A stretch of DNA of 64,000 nucleotides. It comes from Acidithiobacillus concretivorus (GTDB taxonomy: Bacteria > Pseudomonadota > Gammaproteobacteria > Acidithiobacillales > Acidithiobacillaceae). The translations under genes and the position numbers were made by a program. The stretch is from positions 1 through 64,000 of the forward strand of contig NZ_JABELD010000062.1 of the NCBI RefSeq assembly GCF_018853445.1, in the 5' to 3' direction. Positions 8,963 through 18,291 of the stretch are shown one piece after another; positions within the stretch are counted from its first letter, which is position 1, and the number at the start of each line of letters is the position of its first letter. Below the pieces are notes generated by a model, which was not told where the DNA came from, ran no database searches, and saw nothing but the letters and a program-made list of their open reading frames with translations.

Positions 8963-10144
8963 TTACTTGACGATGCCCGCCGTACTCAGACCCTGGATCG
9001 GGTAAACAATCTGCACAATCAGGCCCAGGAATTTCTGAAGATCGGTAATAGGTGCCGAGGCCACATAAATCAGATCTTTGTTCTGGATAGGAAACTCTTG
9101 TGCCGCAAAAAGCGTGGCCGGGTTGCTGAAGTCAAAGCGGAACACCACGGGCACTTCTCCTTGGGCATTGGTTTGCAGAGGCTCTGGCCAATTTGTAAGG
9201 AAGTTGGGTTTTTCCAGACGGAAAACAAATACCGCCTTGGCATCGGCTTCGTTACCATTCAAGCCACCCGCTCTGGCCAGGGCTTGCGCCAGACTGATAC
9301 CCGAGGCTTCAAAATCGATTTCCTTGGTCTGGGTGGTTGCTCCCATGACGGTTACATGCAGCGGCTGATACAGAGCCGTAATCACGTCCCCTGCCCGCAA
9401 GGAAACATTTTCTTCGGGGTGCCGAATCACGTCTTCCAGCGGCAGTTGTAACACTTTACCCTGATGAGAAAGCTGAATGGTTACCTTGTTTACCGGTTTA
9501 TCGACCCCGCCCGCTGCCGCCAGCGCCTGCAGCACGCTGACCCCGCCCGGGATCAGCGGAACCTGGGTGCTTTTACGCACATTGCCGACCACGGAAATGC
9601 TCTGGGCATGGTTGCTGACCAGACGGACCACCACCTGGGGGTCATGGGCCATATTTTTCAGACGGGCGCGGATTTCATCGCCAATGTCGTCCAGGGTTTT
9701 ACCCGCACAAGAAATTTTGCCGGCAAAAGGGATGATGATGTCGCCATTACTCCCCACCATTTGCTCCGGAATGGAGGTCATCACCGAACCGGAACCCGTC
9801 GTGCTGTTGGCTGCCCCGGCCGAAGCAAAAAGCATGGCGGGTGGCGCCTCCCAGATATAAACCTGCAAGGTATCGCCAGGCCCCACCGTATATAGACGCG
9901 GATTGGGGTTACTGAAGTTGCGCAGCAGGTTTAACTGCGGCGTATCCGCCCGAATCCGGATCTGATGGGCAAGCGCATAATCCACCTTGACCAACTGTAT
10001 GCCGCGTAAGGTCTTGTTATGGGCTACGCTTTCCACAGGTCCGACACGCGGTCCTGCGTAAGGCATGTAGGAGGAGCAACCCGCGAGCCCCGCCAGCAGC
10101 AGACCGGCAGTCACAGCGCGCAAACCCGGATAACCTGTTGTCAT
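8963..10144 (-). CDS. Wza-like outer-membrane polysaccharide export lipoprotein
   Basis: 393 residues from the ATG at 10144; an ATG nine bases upstream is possible, but AAGGA lies at good distance only from the internal one. A lipoprotein signal ends in LLAGLAGCSS. A Poly_export domain follows, opening with VGPGDTLQVYIWEAPP, then two SLBB repeats (SISVVGNVRKS and HVTVMGATTQTK), each ending in a LxxALARAGG-type segment. This is the plan of Wza/KpsD-type export channels in the outer membrane. No Wzc kinase, Wzx flippase or Wzy polymerase is in view, so partners must lie left of the window or elsewhere. It is the promoter-proximal gene of the GT-PKS-AOS operon. About 185 bases upstream contain its promoter region; I see no convincing consensus there. 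Confidence 0.9.
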   Translation of the reverse strand: MTTGYPGLRAVTAGLLLAGLAGCSSYMPYAGPRVGPVESVAHNKTLRGIQLVKVDYALAHQIRIRADTPQLNLLRNFSNPNPRLYTVGPGDTLQVYIWEAPPAMLFASAGAANSTTGSGSVMTSIPEQMVGSNGDIIIPFAGKISCAGKTLDDIGDEIRARLKNMAHDPQVVVRLVSNHAQSISVVGNVRKSTQVPLIPGGVSVLQALAAAGGVDKPVNKVTIQLSHQGKVLQLPLEDVIRHPEENVSLRAGDVITALYQPLHVTVMGATTQTKEIDFEASGISLAQALARAGGLNGNEADAKAVFVFRLEKPNFLTNWPEPLQTNAQGEVPVVFRFDFSNPATLFAAQEFPIQNKDLIYVASAPITDLQKFLGLIVQIVYPIQGLSTAGIVK

Positions 10145-10338
10145 CGGCAACATCCTTAGAAAAAACCGTCAGTTGAAAAATTGTTAATATTATTTCCTGC
10201 TGGATTGTAACCGAATATCAACTTGGAGGTCATCCAATAGGTGCCGCTACCCGCTATGTCAGCCAGATTGGTCCGCCTTGCTGCGCCGAAGTCGCACCAT
10301 GAGATAATTACAAGCAAAAAGTAACCTATTGATTTATT

Positions 10339-10413
10339 TGGTGGGCGGTACAGGGTTCGAACCTGTGACCCCTGCCGTGTGAAGGCAGTGCTCTACCACT
10401 GAGCTAACCGCCC
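10339..10413 (-). tRNA. tRNA-Val (CAC)
   Basis: 75 bases on the minus strand with encoded CCA. The acceptor arms GGGCGGT and ACCGCCC pair perfectly, the T-arm contains GGTTCGAACC, and the anticodon loop TTCACAC gives CAC, which reads GUG. It stands alone with its own promoter about 30 bases upstream. A second valine tRNA (TAC) lies at 24357-24432. Confidence 0.97.
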
Positions 10414-10442
10414 TGGATGCCGAATGGTTCCAGAGAGCGCGT

Positions 10443-10471
10443 AAAATACCAATCGCGGCCATTCAGGTCAA
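10443..10471 (-). promoter_or_regulatory. Predicted sigma-70 promoter of tRNA-Val(CAC)
   Basis: On the minus strand, TTGACC (10466-10471) and TATTTT (10443-10448) are separated by exactly 17 bases. Transcription would begin near 10436, some 20 bases before the tRNA. The promoters predicted for tRNA-Thr and tRNA-Arg in this window have the same 17-base geometry. Confidence 0.6.
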
Positions 10472-10564
10472 CCCGCAGTTGGTTTCCGGTAGTTAGCCTC
10501 CCTTGCCAAATCAACAGAATTAGGCTATTTACTTTCCTTAGAAAAAAGAATGAGGAAGACGCCT

Positions 10565-11146
10565 ATGTCAAGGCAGTACTTTATGTTTGCGAAAAGCCCC
10601 CTCAAACAGGGGGGAGTAGCTCTAATGTTTTTGACATTGACGCTCAGTGGCTGCGCCAGCATGGCCCCCAACAGTCCTGTGTCTTCCCCACCCCCAGCCC
10701 GGCCCCCGGTGCAATCCTCGGATTATGTGCAGCACGCCGAAGCTACTACTCTGGACGCCGTTCTGGTCCATGCCATTTCAGAAATCGGCAAGGACTACCG
10801 ATGGGGAGGAGACACTCCCCAGGCTGGCTTTGACTGCAGTGGCCTTATTCAATATGTGCTGGAGCAGGCTGGCGTGGATATTCCCAGAACTTCTTTTGCC
10901 CAGGCTGCTGCCCTGCCATCGGTTCCTTTAAGTCGTATTCGCCCTGGTGATCTGGTGTTTTTCAATACCATGGGACAACCCTTTTCGCATGTGGGGATTT
11001 ACATCGGTGGGCAGCAGTTTGTCAGCGCACTGAACCGACGCCAGGGCGTCGCTGTGCAAAGCCTGCAAATCCCTTATTGGGCCGAACGTCTGGATGGCGT
11101 GCGCCGGCCTATGCCCAGAGAATTACTGGCCATGCGCGACAACTGA
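10565..11146 (+). CDS. NlpC/P60 family lipoprotein (MepS/Spr-like endopeptidase)
   Basis: 193 residues from ATG 10565, chosen because GAGGAAG ends 6 bases upstream; an ATG at 10550 has no such site. A lipoprotein signal ends FLTLTLSGCASM, followed by a proline-rich linker and an NlpC/P60 papain-like domain (about 60-185) with the nucleophile in FDCSGLIQYV and the histidine in FSHVGIYIGG. The family cuts peptidoglycan stem-peptide crosslinks in the periplasm. The third catalytic position, histidine in E. coli Spr (FVHAS), is serine here (FVSALN), so activity may be altered. It is followed 68 bases later by mltB on the same strand, which suggests a shared role in wall remodelling. Confidence 0.9.
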   Translation: MSRQYFMFAKSPLKQGGVALMFLTLTLSGCASMAPNSPVSSPPPARPPVQSSDYVQHAEATTLDAVLVHAISEIGKDYRWGGDTPQAGFDCSGLIQYVLEQAGVDIPRTSFAQAAALPSVPLSRIRPGDLVFFNTMGQPFSHVGIYIGGQQFVSALNRRQGVAVQSLQIPYWAERLDGVRRPMPRELLAMRDN

Positions 11147-11214
11147 ACACGTATCCGATCTCAATGGCAATCACACCAGGTTCTTCATAATTTACTGATA
11201 TAACGAGTGAGAAC

Positions 11215-12390
11215 ATGCCCCCCAAAACCGTCATCCGTAGCATTTTCAGCACCAGCATCATGGCTACCCTGCTTTCTGCCTGCGCCAGCGAAGTCGTGCC
11301 TACGGGCACCGTCAGCAACCCTATCGCCCAGACCGTGCCCAGCTCCCGCGCCCCGGCACCCGCAATGCATCTTTCACCCTCCCAGCCAGTGCAGAATTTA
11401 CCTTCTGCCCGGCCTGCTTCCTGCGTACGAGATGTTTATTTCCCGAATTTCCCCCGGCAATACCAACTGCCACTCCAGGAAATTGCCTGTCAATTACAAA
11501 TAAACAATGGCTTGCCGGCCAATTATGTTATTCCAGCCCTGCAAAACGCCCGCTTCAATGCCCGCGCCGTAACGCTGATGACCCCGCCGCCGCCCAGCCA
11601 GAAGCCATCAGTCCCATATCCGTGGTGGCGCTATCGCGATCGTTTTCTGCATCCCGACCGGATTAATCGGGGATTGCAGTTCTGGAATGCCCATAGCGCC
11701 CTGCTTGAGCAGGTCAGCCAGAAATACGGGGTTCCCGGGCCGATTTTGATGGGCATTCTCAACATTGAAACCGGCTTTGGTTCATTCATGGGGAACTTTT
11801 CGGTGCTGAACAGCAACCTTAGCCTCGCGCTGGCTTTGCCAGGGCGTCGCCGGTTTTTTCTGCATGAAACCGCTGAAACCCTGAAATTGGCCCAAAAGCT
11901 GGGGGTATCACCAGCGACCCTGATGGGCTCTGAAGCAGGGGCCATGGGGATGTCGCAATTCCTGGCCAGCAGTTATTTGCGTTACGGCATTGTCTGGAAT
12001 GATCCTCCTGGCGGCCCTCTGCCCAATCTCTGGCAATCTCGCGCCGATGTGCTGGCCTCTACCGCCAATTTCTTTCTGGGCCATGGTTGGCAACCAGGGC
12101 AACCAGTCATGGCCAGAGTGGCGGGTTCCGGCGGGGTTGACGCTGCCGCCTTCCTGCACGGCAAGCATCCCTTGGGGCAACTTCTGGCCGCCGGAATTCA
12201 GCCGGAAAAACCCTCATCCTTACCTGCTGACACCCCGGTTGGCCTGCTCCGCCTGCAAACTGCCGAAGGTCCTACACTGTTTATAGCCTACCCCAACTTC
12301 TACGCCATTATGGGTTACAACCCCAGCGTGTACTATTCAGCCACTGTCTGGGCTTATTCCCAGGCCATTCAACGGGCACTGAATGGCTGA
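11215..12390 (+). CDS. mltB: Membrane-bound lytic murein transglycosylase B family lipoprotein
   Basis: 391 residues. A lipoprotein signal ends ATLLSACAS, followed by a low-complexity proline-rich linker to about residue 70. The SLT_2/MltB domain has the catalytic glutamate in ILNIETGFGSFMG and the family segments GAMGMSQFLASSY and ANFFLGHGW. MltB cleaves the glycan strand of peptidoglycan to give 1,6-anhydro-muropeptides. No C-terminal peptidoglycan-binding domain is evident; the protein ends soon after the catalytic domain. It follows the NlpC/P60 gene and precedes a MupP-like phosphatase gene by two genes, which fits wall turnover and recycling. Confidence 0.9.
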   Translation: MPPKTVIRSIFSTSIMATLLSACASEVVPTGTVSNPIAQTVPSSRAPAPAMHLSPSQPVQNLPSARPASCVRDVYFPNFPRQYQLPLQEIACQLQINNGLPANYVIPALQNARFNARAVTLMTPPPPSQKPSVPYPWWRYRDRFLHPDRINRGLQFWNAHSALLEQVSQKYGVPGPILMGILNIETGFGSFMGNFSVLNSNLSLALALPGRRRFFLHETAETLKLAQKLGVSPATLMGSEAGAMGMSQFLASSYLRYGIVWNDPPGGPLPNLWQSRADVLASTANFFLGHGWQPGQPVMARVAGSGGVDAAAFLHGKHPLGQLLAAGIQPEKPSSLPADTPVGLLRLQTAEGPTLFIAYPNFYAIMGYNPSVYYSATVWAYSQAIQRALNG

Positions 12391-12484
12391 AGCTGAAAAC
12401 GGCAATAGCGCCGGGACAATTGCCCCAGGCCAGCGCCCCTGTGTTAGGATGTAGCACCCCTAATACCATGTCATGAGGTCGGGT

Positions 12485-13831
12485 GTGCCATCACAACACG
12501 CTGCAAAACCAGTGGTCGATCAAATTATCAATGCGCGCTGGATCATTCCGGTGCGCCCCCGCGCACTCCTGCATCATCATGCGCTGGCCATTCAGCAGGG
12601 ACGCATTGTCGCGATCGGTCCCCGGGACGAAATTCATGCGGCATATACGGCAGCAGAAATCACGATCCTCGACCAGCATGTGTTGATGCCCGGTTTCGTC
12701 AATGCCCACACCCATGCGGCCATGACCCTGATGCGCGGGCTCGCCGATGACCTGCCCCTGATGACCTGGCTGAACGAGCACATCTGGCCCGTGGAAGGCC
12801 GTTATGTCAGCCCGGAATTTGTCAGCATGGGTACGGAACTGGCCATCGCTGAAATGTTGCGCGGCGGAACCACCACTTTCAATGATATGTATTTTTTTCC
12901 CGAAGCCGCCGCCCAAAGTGCTCAGAACATGGGTATGCGTGCCCATATCGGGCATGTCATCATTGATTTCCCTACGGCTTATGCCGCAAATGCCGATGCC
13001 TGCCTGCAAGCAGCCGCCGATCTTCTCCCCCGCCTGCAGCAAATGCCGTTGATCCGCCAAAGTCTTGCACCCCATGCACCTTATACCGTTGCTGACGCCG
13101 GTTTACGGGGTACCAGAGAACTGGCCGAAGCCGAGCATCTGCCCGTCCACATGCATGTCCATGAAACCGCCCATGAGGTGGAAGAAGGTCTCGCTCAATA
13201 TGGTCGTCGTCCCCTGGCCCGCCTCGCGGAGCTGGGTCTTCTGAATCCGCGTTTTCTGGCGGTACACATGACCCAACTGGACGCTGATGACTTGACGATT
13301 TGTCGGGATAGCGGGCTGCACATCGCCCACTGCCCCGAATCCAATCTTAAACTCGGTTCTGGCATTGCCCCTGTGGCCCGTATTCGTGAGCAGGGTATCG
13401 CTGTGGCCATCGGTACGGATGGTGCTGCCAGCAATAATGATCTCGACATGCTCGGTGAACTGCGCACTGCGGCCTTGCTGGCCAAAGGTTTCAGCGGCGA
13501 TCCGACCGCCTTCCCGGCCTGGGAAGTTCTGGAAGCAGCTACTTTAGGGGGTGCCGAAGCCATCGGCTGGGGAGACTTGACCGGCAGTCTGGAACCCGGC
13601 AAGGCTGCGGATTGCATTGCCATTTCCCTCGACCACCCGGCCACCTTCCCGGTCTATGACCCGGTATCCCAGGTCGCTTATTGTGCCGGACGCGATCAGG
13701 TGACCCACGTCTGGGTAAATGGCCAAATCCGCATTCGTCAGGGTCAGGCGGTGGATTGGGAAGAATCGGCATTATTCAGCCGCGCGCAAGCATGGGTTAA
13801 GCGTATTCGCGACAAGGATCAAAATACATGA
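12485..13831 (+). CDS. mtaD: 5-methylthioadenosine/S-adenosylhomocysteine deaminase (TRZ/ATZ hydrolase family)
   Basis: 448 residues from GTG 12485, preferred because GAGGT lies 5 bases upstream; an in-frame ATG at 12473 lacks a ribosome site. Amidohydrolase fold with the metal ligands HTH in FVNAHTHAAMTLMRG, histidines in HMHVHET, and the aspartate in AIGTDGAASNNDLDM. The enzyme deaminates methylthioadenosine or S-adenosylhomocysteine, feeding methionine salvage. In Pseudomonas the same gene stands between mtnA and ubiG; here ubiG follows with an ATGA overlap but mtnA is 32 kb away. The older family name N-ethylammeline chlorohydrolase is unlikely to reflect function. Confidence 0.88.
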   Translation: MPSQHAAKPVVDQIINARWIIPVRPRALLHHHALAIQQGRIVAIGPRDEIHAAYTAAEITILDQHVLMPGFVNAHTHAAMTLMRGLADDLPLMTWLNEHIWPVEGRYVSPEFVSMGTELAIAEMLRGGTTTFNDMYFFPEAAAQSAQNMGMRAHIGHVIIDFPTAYAANADACLQAAADLLPRLQQMPLIRQSLAPHAPYTVADAGLRGTRELAEAEHLPVHMHVHETAHEVEEGLAQYGRRPLARLAELGLLNPRFLAVHMTQLDADDLTICRDSGLHIAHCPESNLKLGSGIAPVARIREQGIAVAIGTDGAASNNDLDMLGELRTAALLAKGFSGDPTAFPAWEVLEAATLGGAEAIGWGDLTGSLEPGKAADCIAISLDHPATFPVYDPVSQVAYCAGRDQVTHVWVNGQIRIRQGQAVDWEESALFSRAQAWVKRIRDKDQNT

Positions 13832-14520
13832 ACATGGATCAGGCCGAAGTCAGCAAATTTGATGCTCTCGCCAGCACCTGGTGGGACCCTGCCGGACCTT
13901 TCCGGACACTGCATGAAATCAATCCGTTGCGCGTAGACTTTATCGCCCAGGGCTGTCAGGGTTTGCGCGGTAAGCGCATTCTCGATGTGGGTACCGGTGG
14001 CGGTCTGCTGGCAGAAGCTATGGCTCGGCTGGGTGCTAATGTCACGGGTATTGATCTGGCGGCAGATGGTATTGCAGCGGCACAGGCCCACGCCGAACTC
14101 GGGCATCTGCAAATCCAGTACCGCCGGGTAGCTGTAGAGGATCTGGCCGAGGAACAGCCCGAGTCCTACGACGTGGTGACCTGCATGGAAATGCTGGAGC
14201 ATGTCCCTAATCCTGCGGGCATTATTGCCGCCTGTGTAAAGCTGCTGAAACCCGGCGGAAATGCTTTTTTTGCGACGCTCAATCGTCATCCCAAAAGTTA
14301 CCTCCTGGCTATTGTGGGTGCCGAGTATGTTCTGGGTTTGTTGCCACGCGGCACCCACGATTATCAGAAATTCATTCGTCCCAGCGAACTCATTGCCATG
14401 ACCCGCAAGGCGCAGTTAAAGAGCCGCACAATGAAGGGCATGCATTATGATCCTATCCACCATTTAGCGCGCCTGAATGATGATGTGACCGTGAATTACC
14501 TCCTGCACACCCAAAAATGA
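13828..14520 (+). CDS. ubiG: Ubiquinone biosynthesis O-methyltransferase UbiG
   Basis: 230 residues. The N-terminus FDALASTWWDPAGPF and the segment EINPLRVDFI are typical of UbiG. The SAM-binding motif is ILDVGTGGGLLAEAMA, with VVTCMEMLEHVPNP further on. UbiG carries out both O-methylations of the ubiquinone ring. The start overlaps the mtaD stop in ATGA, and the stop overlaps the next gene in ATGA, so the three are translationally coupled. Confidence 0.96.
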   Translation: MNMDQAEVSKFDALASTWWDPAGPFRTLHEINPLRVDFIAQGCQGLRGKRILDVGTGGGLLAEAMARLGANVTGIDLAADGIAAAQAHAELGHLQIQYRRVAVEDLAEEQPESYDVVTCMEMLEHVPNPAGIIAACVKLLKPGGNAFFATLNRHPKSYLLAIVGAEYVLGLLPRGTHDYQKFIRPSELIAMTRKAQLKSRTMKGMHYDPIHHLARLNDDVTVNYLLHTQK

Positions 14521-15191
14521 TCCAATCTGGCGCGGTACTTTTTGATCTCGATGGGACCCTGGTAGATACCGCCCCGGATTTGGCAGCGGCTGCCAACCGG
14601 CTGCGTGAAAGTCATGGTCTCCCTGCCCTGCCCTTGGCTGACCTGCGCCCGGTGGCTTCCCAGGGCGCACGAGGATTATTGCGGGTCGCGTTTGGACTGC
14701 AACCTGAAGACCGTGAATTTCCGGTCTTGCGGGAAATATTTCTGGAAGACTATTTATCGCGGATTTGTGAACAAAGCACCCTGTTCCCCGGCATGGCGCA
14801 GGTGCTTCACTGGCTGGATGAAAACAAAATCCCCTGGGGTATTGTCACCAACAAACCGGGGTTTCTGACCACGCCCCTACTGGCGGCACTGGCGTTGCCG
14901 GTAGCCCCTGGAGTCGTCGTCAGTGGCGATACCACTGCCCGCGCCAAGCCCGATCCTTTGCCAGTTTTCTGTGCTTTGCAGCAACTGGACGCCGAAGCCA
15001 CGCGGAGCATCATGATTGGCGATGACCATCGTGACATACGGGCGGGCCACGCGGCGGGTACGCAGTGCTGGGCAGCTGGCTGGGGTTATGTGGAGGCGGA
15101 ACATCCCCCGGAAAACTGGGAGGCTGATCAAATCATTACCCGTAGTGAATTACTGCAGCCCGCCCTTTTCCATGTCTACACCGCCCAATGA
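14517..15191 (+). CDS. mupP: HAD phosphatase, MupP / phosphoglycolate phosphatase type
   Basis: 224 residues. HAD motif I is VLFDLDGTLVDTAPDLA, motif III is in ARAKPDPLP and motif IV is MIGDDHRDI; the cap domain lies between. The protein belongs to the Gph-like group. The gene pair ubiG-gph is the arrangement in which Pseudomonas MupP, the N-acetylmuramic acid 6-phosphate phosphatase of wall recycling, was characterised. MupP is therefore a reasonable guess, helped by the MltB gene nearby. In an autotroph with a Calvin cycle, phosphoglycolate phosphatase is a real alternative that sequence alone cannot exclude. Its 3' end overlaps the convergent DMT transporter gene by about 40 bases. Confidence 0.82.
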   Translation: MIQSGAVLFDLDGTLVDTAPDLAAAANRLRESHGLPALPLADLRPVASQGARGLLRVAFGLQPEDREFPVLREIFLEDYLSRICEQSTLFPGMAQVLHWLDENKIPWGIVTNKPGFLTTPLLAALALPVAPGVVVSGDTTARAKPDPLPVFCALQQLDAEATRSIMIGDDHRDIRAGHAAGTQCWAAGWGYVEAEHPPENWEADQIITRSELLQPALFHVYTAQ

Positions 15192-16064
15192 AACCGGATG
15201 CTGTTGGCTTCGGGTGATTTGCAGCAGCGCAGCGGAAAGAATTAATACGCCGCCCAGCACTTCCAGCAAGCCGGGCTTTTCCCCGGCCAAGCACCAGGCA
15301 GATAGTGCTCCGACAATCACCTCAAAAGGCATAATCACAGCAGACACGCTGACCGGCATACGCGCCACCCCGTACTGGATGGCTAATGTTGCACCGGCAA
15401 TCCAGAGCCAGGAAAATCCCAGTAAATAGGGATATTGCATGGGGGAAAGACTGGGCCAGGGTTGGAACCAGACAAAAGGCAGTGCCAACAGGACACAGCC
15501 CCACCACACCGAAGTAGCCCGATGCATATCTCCCAGCGCCTCATCGGCGCGCAGCACCACATTGCTCAGGGCAAAAGCAAAACCCGAAGAAATGGACAAG
15601 AGATCGTTGGTACTCAGATCACTTACAGAAAAGCCCTGACCATGACTGACAACCAGCGCCGAGCCACCTACTGCAAGGGCGGCAGCCAAAGCACCACGCC
15701 ACCCCACTGCTTCCCGCAAAAAAATCCGGGCGGCAAAAATCGCCCAGACCGGCGAGAGATAAAAGAGCAAAAGGATGCGTACTACTTCACCATGGACCAG
15801 TGCCAGCATAAAAGCCACATTAGTCCAGCCCCCAAAAACCAGCAATCCGATCAGGGTCCAATGATGTCCCCGCAATTCATCGCGACGCTGCCAGGACCAC
15901 CATCCTGCCGGCAGGGCCAGAAGCAGGTAAGTGGCCAGAATCAGCCAGGCACCATGCAGCCCCGCCCCATTAAAGTAGCGCAAAGGCAGCCACAGCACGC
16001 CCCACAGGCTGGAACCCAGGAGTAAAGCCATAATCGGCAAGTTCTGCATGATAATACGTGGCAT
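15150..16064 (-). CDS. EamA/DMT-superfamily transporter
   Basis: About 304 residues from ATG 16064; a TTG at 16088 and an ATG at 16049 are alternatives and none has a clear ribosome site. The protein has about ten hydrophobic segments in two repeats, for example LPIMALLLGSSLWGVLW, ILLLFYLSPVWAIFAARIF and VSAVIMPFEVIVGALSAW, as in RhaT/EamA drug and metabolite exporters of the inner membrane. The substrate is unknown. It is convergent with the phosphatase gene and overlaps its 3' end. Confidence 0.85.
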   Translation of the reverse strand: MPRIIMQNLPIMALLLGSSLWGVLWLPLRYFNGAGLHGAWLILATYLLLALPAGWWSWQRRDELRGHHWTLIGLLVFGGWTNVAFMLALVHGEVVRILLLFYLSPVWAIFAARIFLREAVGWRGALAAALAVGGSALVVSHGQGFSVSDLSTNDLLSISSGFAFALSNVVLRADEALGDMHRATSVWWGCVLLALPFVWFQPWPSLSPMQYPYLLGFSWLWIAGATLAIQYGVARMPVSVSAVIMPFEVIVGALSAWCLAGEKPGLLEVLGGVLILSAALLQITRSQQHPVSLGGVDMEKGGLQ

Positions 16065-16205
16065 CAGTCTGCTGAGAACCTGTCCCAAGGAGAATTTCGG
16101 AAAGAATTTTTCAGATTATATCGGGATTGGCAAGCGGCGTCTCAGTTTCTCAGGCGCTGATCAGGGCTTGTCATAAACGCCATCCATGCCCCAGAATCAA
16201 AACCT

Positions 16206-17423
16206 ATGACAACACACGCCATGAATCCATTGTTGGACACCCTGCAAGCTTATCCTTTTGAGCGGCTGCGGCAGTTACTGGCTGGAGTGACAGCTCCAGA
16301 CCGGGAACTAATCGATTTTTCCATTGGCGAGCCACGCCATCCGGCACCGGGCATTGTCAGTGAAGCGATTATTGAGCATCTGCATGGTTTGACGGAATAT
16401 CCCAAGGTGTTGGGTGAGCTGCGGCTGCGTCAAGCGATTGCCCAATGGGCCAGCCAACGCTTTCATTTGCCACCCGGTTTTCTGAACCCCGAATCCCAGG
16501 TCATCCCTGCCAATGGCAGTCGTGAGGCGCTGTTCAGTATCGCCCAGGCCGTGTTACCCGCCTGTGCAAAGCCTCAACCGCTGGTACTACTGCCCAATCC
16601 TTTTTATCAGATTTACGAGGGTGCGGCTCTGCTGGCCGGAGCAGAACCCTACTATCTGAATTGTGGCACGAATGGTCAGCCCGATTTTAAAGCCATTGAC
16701 GAAACAGTTTGGGCACGCTGTGCCCTGCTCTATATCAACTCACCCCATAATCCGACGGGAGCGACGCTATCCTGCGAAACCCTGCAATGGCTTATTGAGA
16801 AGTCCCGTCAGCATGGATTCGCATTAGCTGCAGACGAATGTTACAGCGAGCTCTACACTGGTCCAGATGCCCCCGCTGGCATTCTTGAAGCCGCAGCACA
16901 AACCGACAGTCTGGACAATGTGCTGGCTTTTCACAGTCTTTCCAAGCGTTCCAGCATTCCCGGCGCGCGCAGCGGCTTTGTGGCTGGTGATGCCAAAATA
17001 CTCAAGGCTTTTGTCCTGTATCGGACCTATCTGGGTGCGGCAATGCCACCTTTTATTCAGGCGGCGTCCATCAGTGCCTGGCAGGATGAAACTCATGTCA
17101 TCCAGACCCGGGCCAGTTATACCCAAAAATTTGCGGCAGCCCAGACTATTCTCGGCCAATATCTACCCATTGAAATCCCGGCTGGCGGCTTTTATCTCTG
17201 GCCACAGGTCGGAAATGGTGAAGCCTTTGTGAAGGCCCTGTTTGCCGAAGAACATGTACGCTGTCTGCCGGGAGCTTATTTATCCCGGGAGGCGCAGGGC
17301 TGTCATCCCGGTCAGGATCGGGTGCGCATTGCCCTGGTTGGCAGCCATGAGGACTGCGTCGAAGGGTTGGAGCGGATTCGGCATTTTCTGGAAACCCATC
17401 CATTATCCTCATTTTCTTATTGA
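16206..17423 (+). CDS. dapC: Succinyldiaminopimelate transaminase
   Basis: 405 residues of a class I PLP aminotransferase. Visible marks are [24 protein letters not shown] (cofactor-phosphate region), [13 protein letters not shown], the aspartate in [10 protein letters not shown], and the PLP lysine in [17 protein letters not shown]. The SLSKRS form and the place just before dapD and dapE identify it as the succinyl-pathway aminotransferase making N-succinyl-LL-diaminopimelate for lysine and peptidoglycan. The stop is 31 bases before the dapD start, so dapC-dapD-dapE form one operon. Confidence 0.93.
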   Translation: MTTHAMNPLLDTLQAYPFERLRQLLAGVTAPDRELIDFSIGEPRHPAPGIVSEAIIEHLHGLTEYPKVLGELRLRQAIAQWASQRFHLPPGFLNPESQVIPANGSREALFSIAQAVLPACAKPQPLVLLPNPFYQIYEGAALLAGAEPYYLNCGTNGQPDFKAIDETVWARCALLYINSPHNPTGATLSCETLQWLIEKSRQHGFALAADECYSELYTGPDAPAGILEAAAQTDSLDNVLAFHSLSKRSSIPGARSGFVAGDAKILKAFVLYRTYLGAAMPPFIQAASISAWQDETHVIQTRASYTQKFAAAQTILGQYLPIEIPAGGFYLWPQVGNGEAFVKALFAEEHVRCLPGAYLSREAQGCHPGQDRVRIALVGSHEDCVEGLERIRHFLETHPLSSFSY

Positions 17424-17454
17424 ACCATTTGTGACCATTTGTGAAGGAGCTTTC

Positions 17455-18279
17455 GTGAGCCATAGTCTTGAAACCATTATTGATGCTGCCTGGGAAAATC
17501 GGGCGGAAATTTCACCCAAGCAGGCACCCGCTGATCTGCGCGATGCGGTTCACCAGACCATTGAAGGGCTGGATAAAGGCGTGCTTCGGGTGGCCGAAAA
17601 ACGTGACGGCGAATGGGTTACCCATCAGTGGATCAAAAAGGCCGTGCTCTTGTCTTTTCGTCTCCACGATAACAGCCGTATTCCTGGTGCGGAGACCAAC
17701 TTTTATGACAAGGTGCCAGGCAAGTTTGCGGATTATAACAGCAACGACTTTCGCACCGGAGGCTTTCGCGTGGTGCCGCCCGCCACCGCCCGGCGCGGAG
17801 CCTTTATCGGCCGCAACTGTGTACTGATGCCTTCTTTTGTAAATATCGGCGCCTATGTGGATGAAGGAACCATGGTCGATACCTGGGCCACGGTCGGATC
17901 CTGCGCGCAGATTGGCAAAAATGTGCATCTTTCCGGGGGCGTCGGCATTGGCGGCGTTCTGGAACCGCTGCAGGCGAATCCCACCATCATTGAAGACCAT
18001 TGTTTCATTGGTGCGCGCTCCGAAGTTGTGGAAGGCGTCATTGTTGAAGAAGGCTCGGTGATTTCCATGGGCGTATTCATCGGTTCCAGTACCCGTATTT
18101 TCAACCGGTCAACCGGCGAAATCAGCTATGGAAGGGTGCCTGCCGGTTCGGTTGTGGTATCCGGTAGCCTGCCCTCTGCGGATGGTAGCTACAGTCTCTA
18201 CTGTGCGGTGATTGTCAAGCAGGTTGATGCCAAAACGCTCAGCAAGGTGGGCATCAACCAAATTCTGCGCGATATCTGA
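17455..18279 (+). CDS. dapD: 2,3,4,5-tetrahydropyridine-2,6-dicarboxylate N-succinyltransferase
   Basis: 274 residues, the usual DapD length, from GTG 17455 with AAGGAG five bases upstream; the longer open frame running back into dapC is not used. The N-terminal domain is followed by a left-handed beta-helix of hexapeptide repeats from about 105 to 240, with [38 protein letters not shown] and [17 protein letters not shown]. It transfers succinyl from succinyl-CoA to tetrahydrodipicolinate in the cytoplasm. It sits between dapC and dapE. Confidence 0.97.
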   Translation: MSHSLETIIDAAWENRAEISPKQAPADLRDAVHQTIEGLDKGVLRVAEKRDGEWVTHQWIKKAVLLSFRLHDNSRIPGAETNFYDKVPGKFADYNSNDFRTGGFRVVPPATARRGAFIGRNCVLMPSFVNIGAYVDEGTMVDTWATVGSCAQIGKNVHLSGGVGIGGVLEPLQANPTIIEDHCFIGARSEVVEGVIVEEGSVISMGVFIGSSTRIFNRSTGEISYGRVPAGSVVVSGSLPSADGSYSLYCAVIVKQVDAKTLSKVGINQILRDI

Positions 18280-18291
18280 AGGAAGTCGCCC

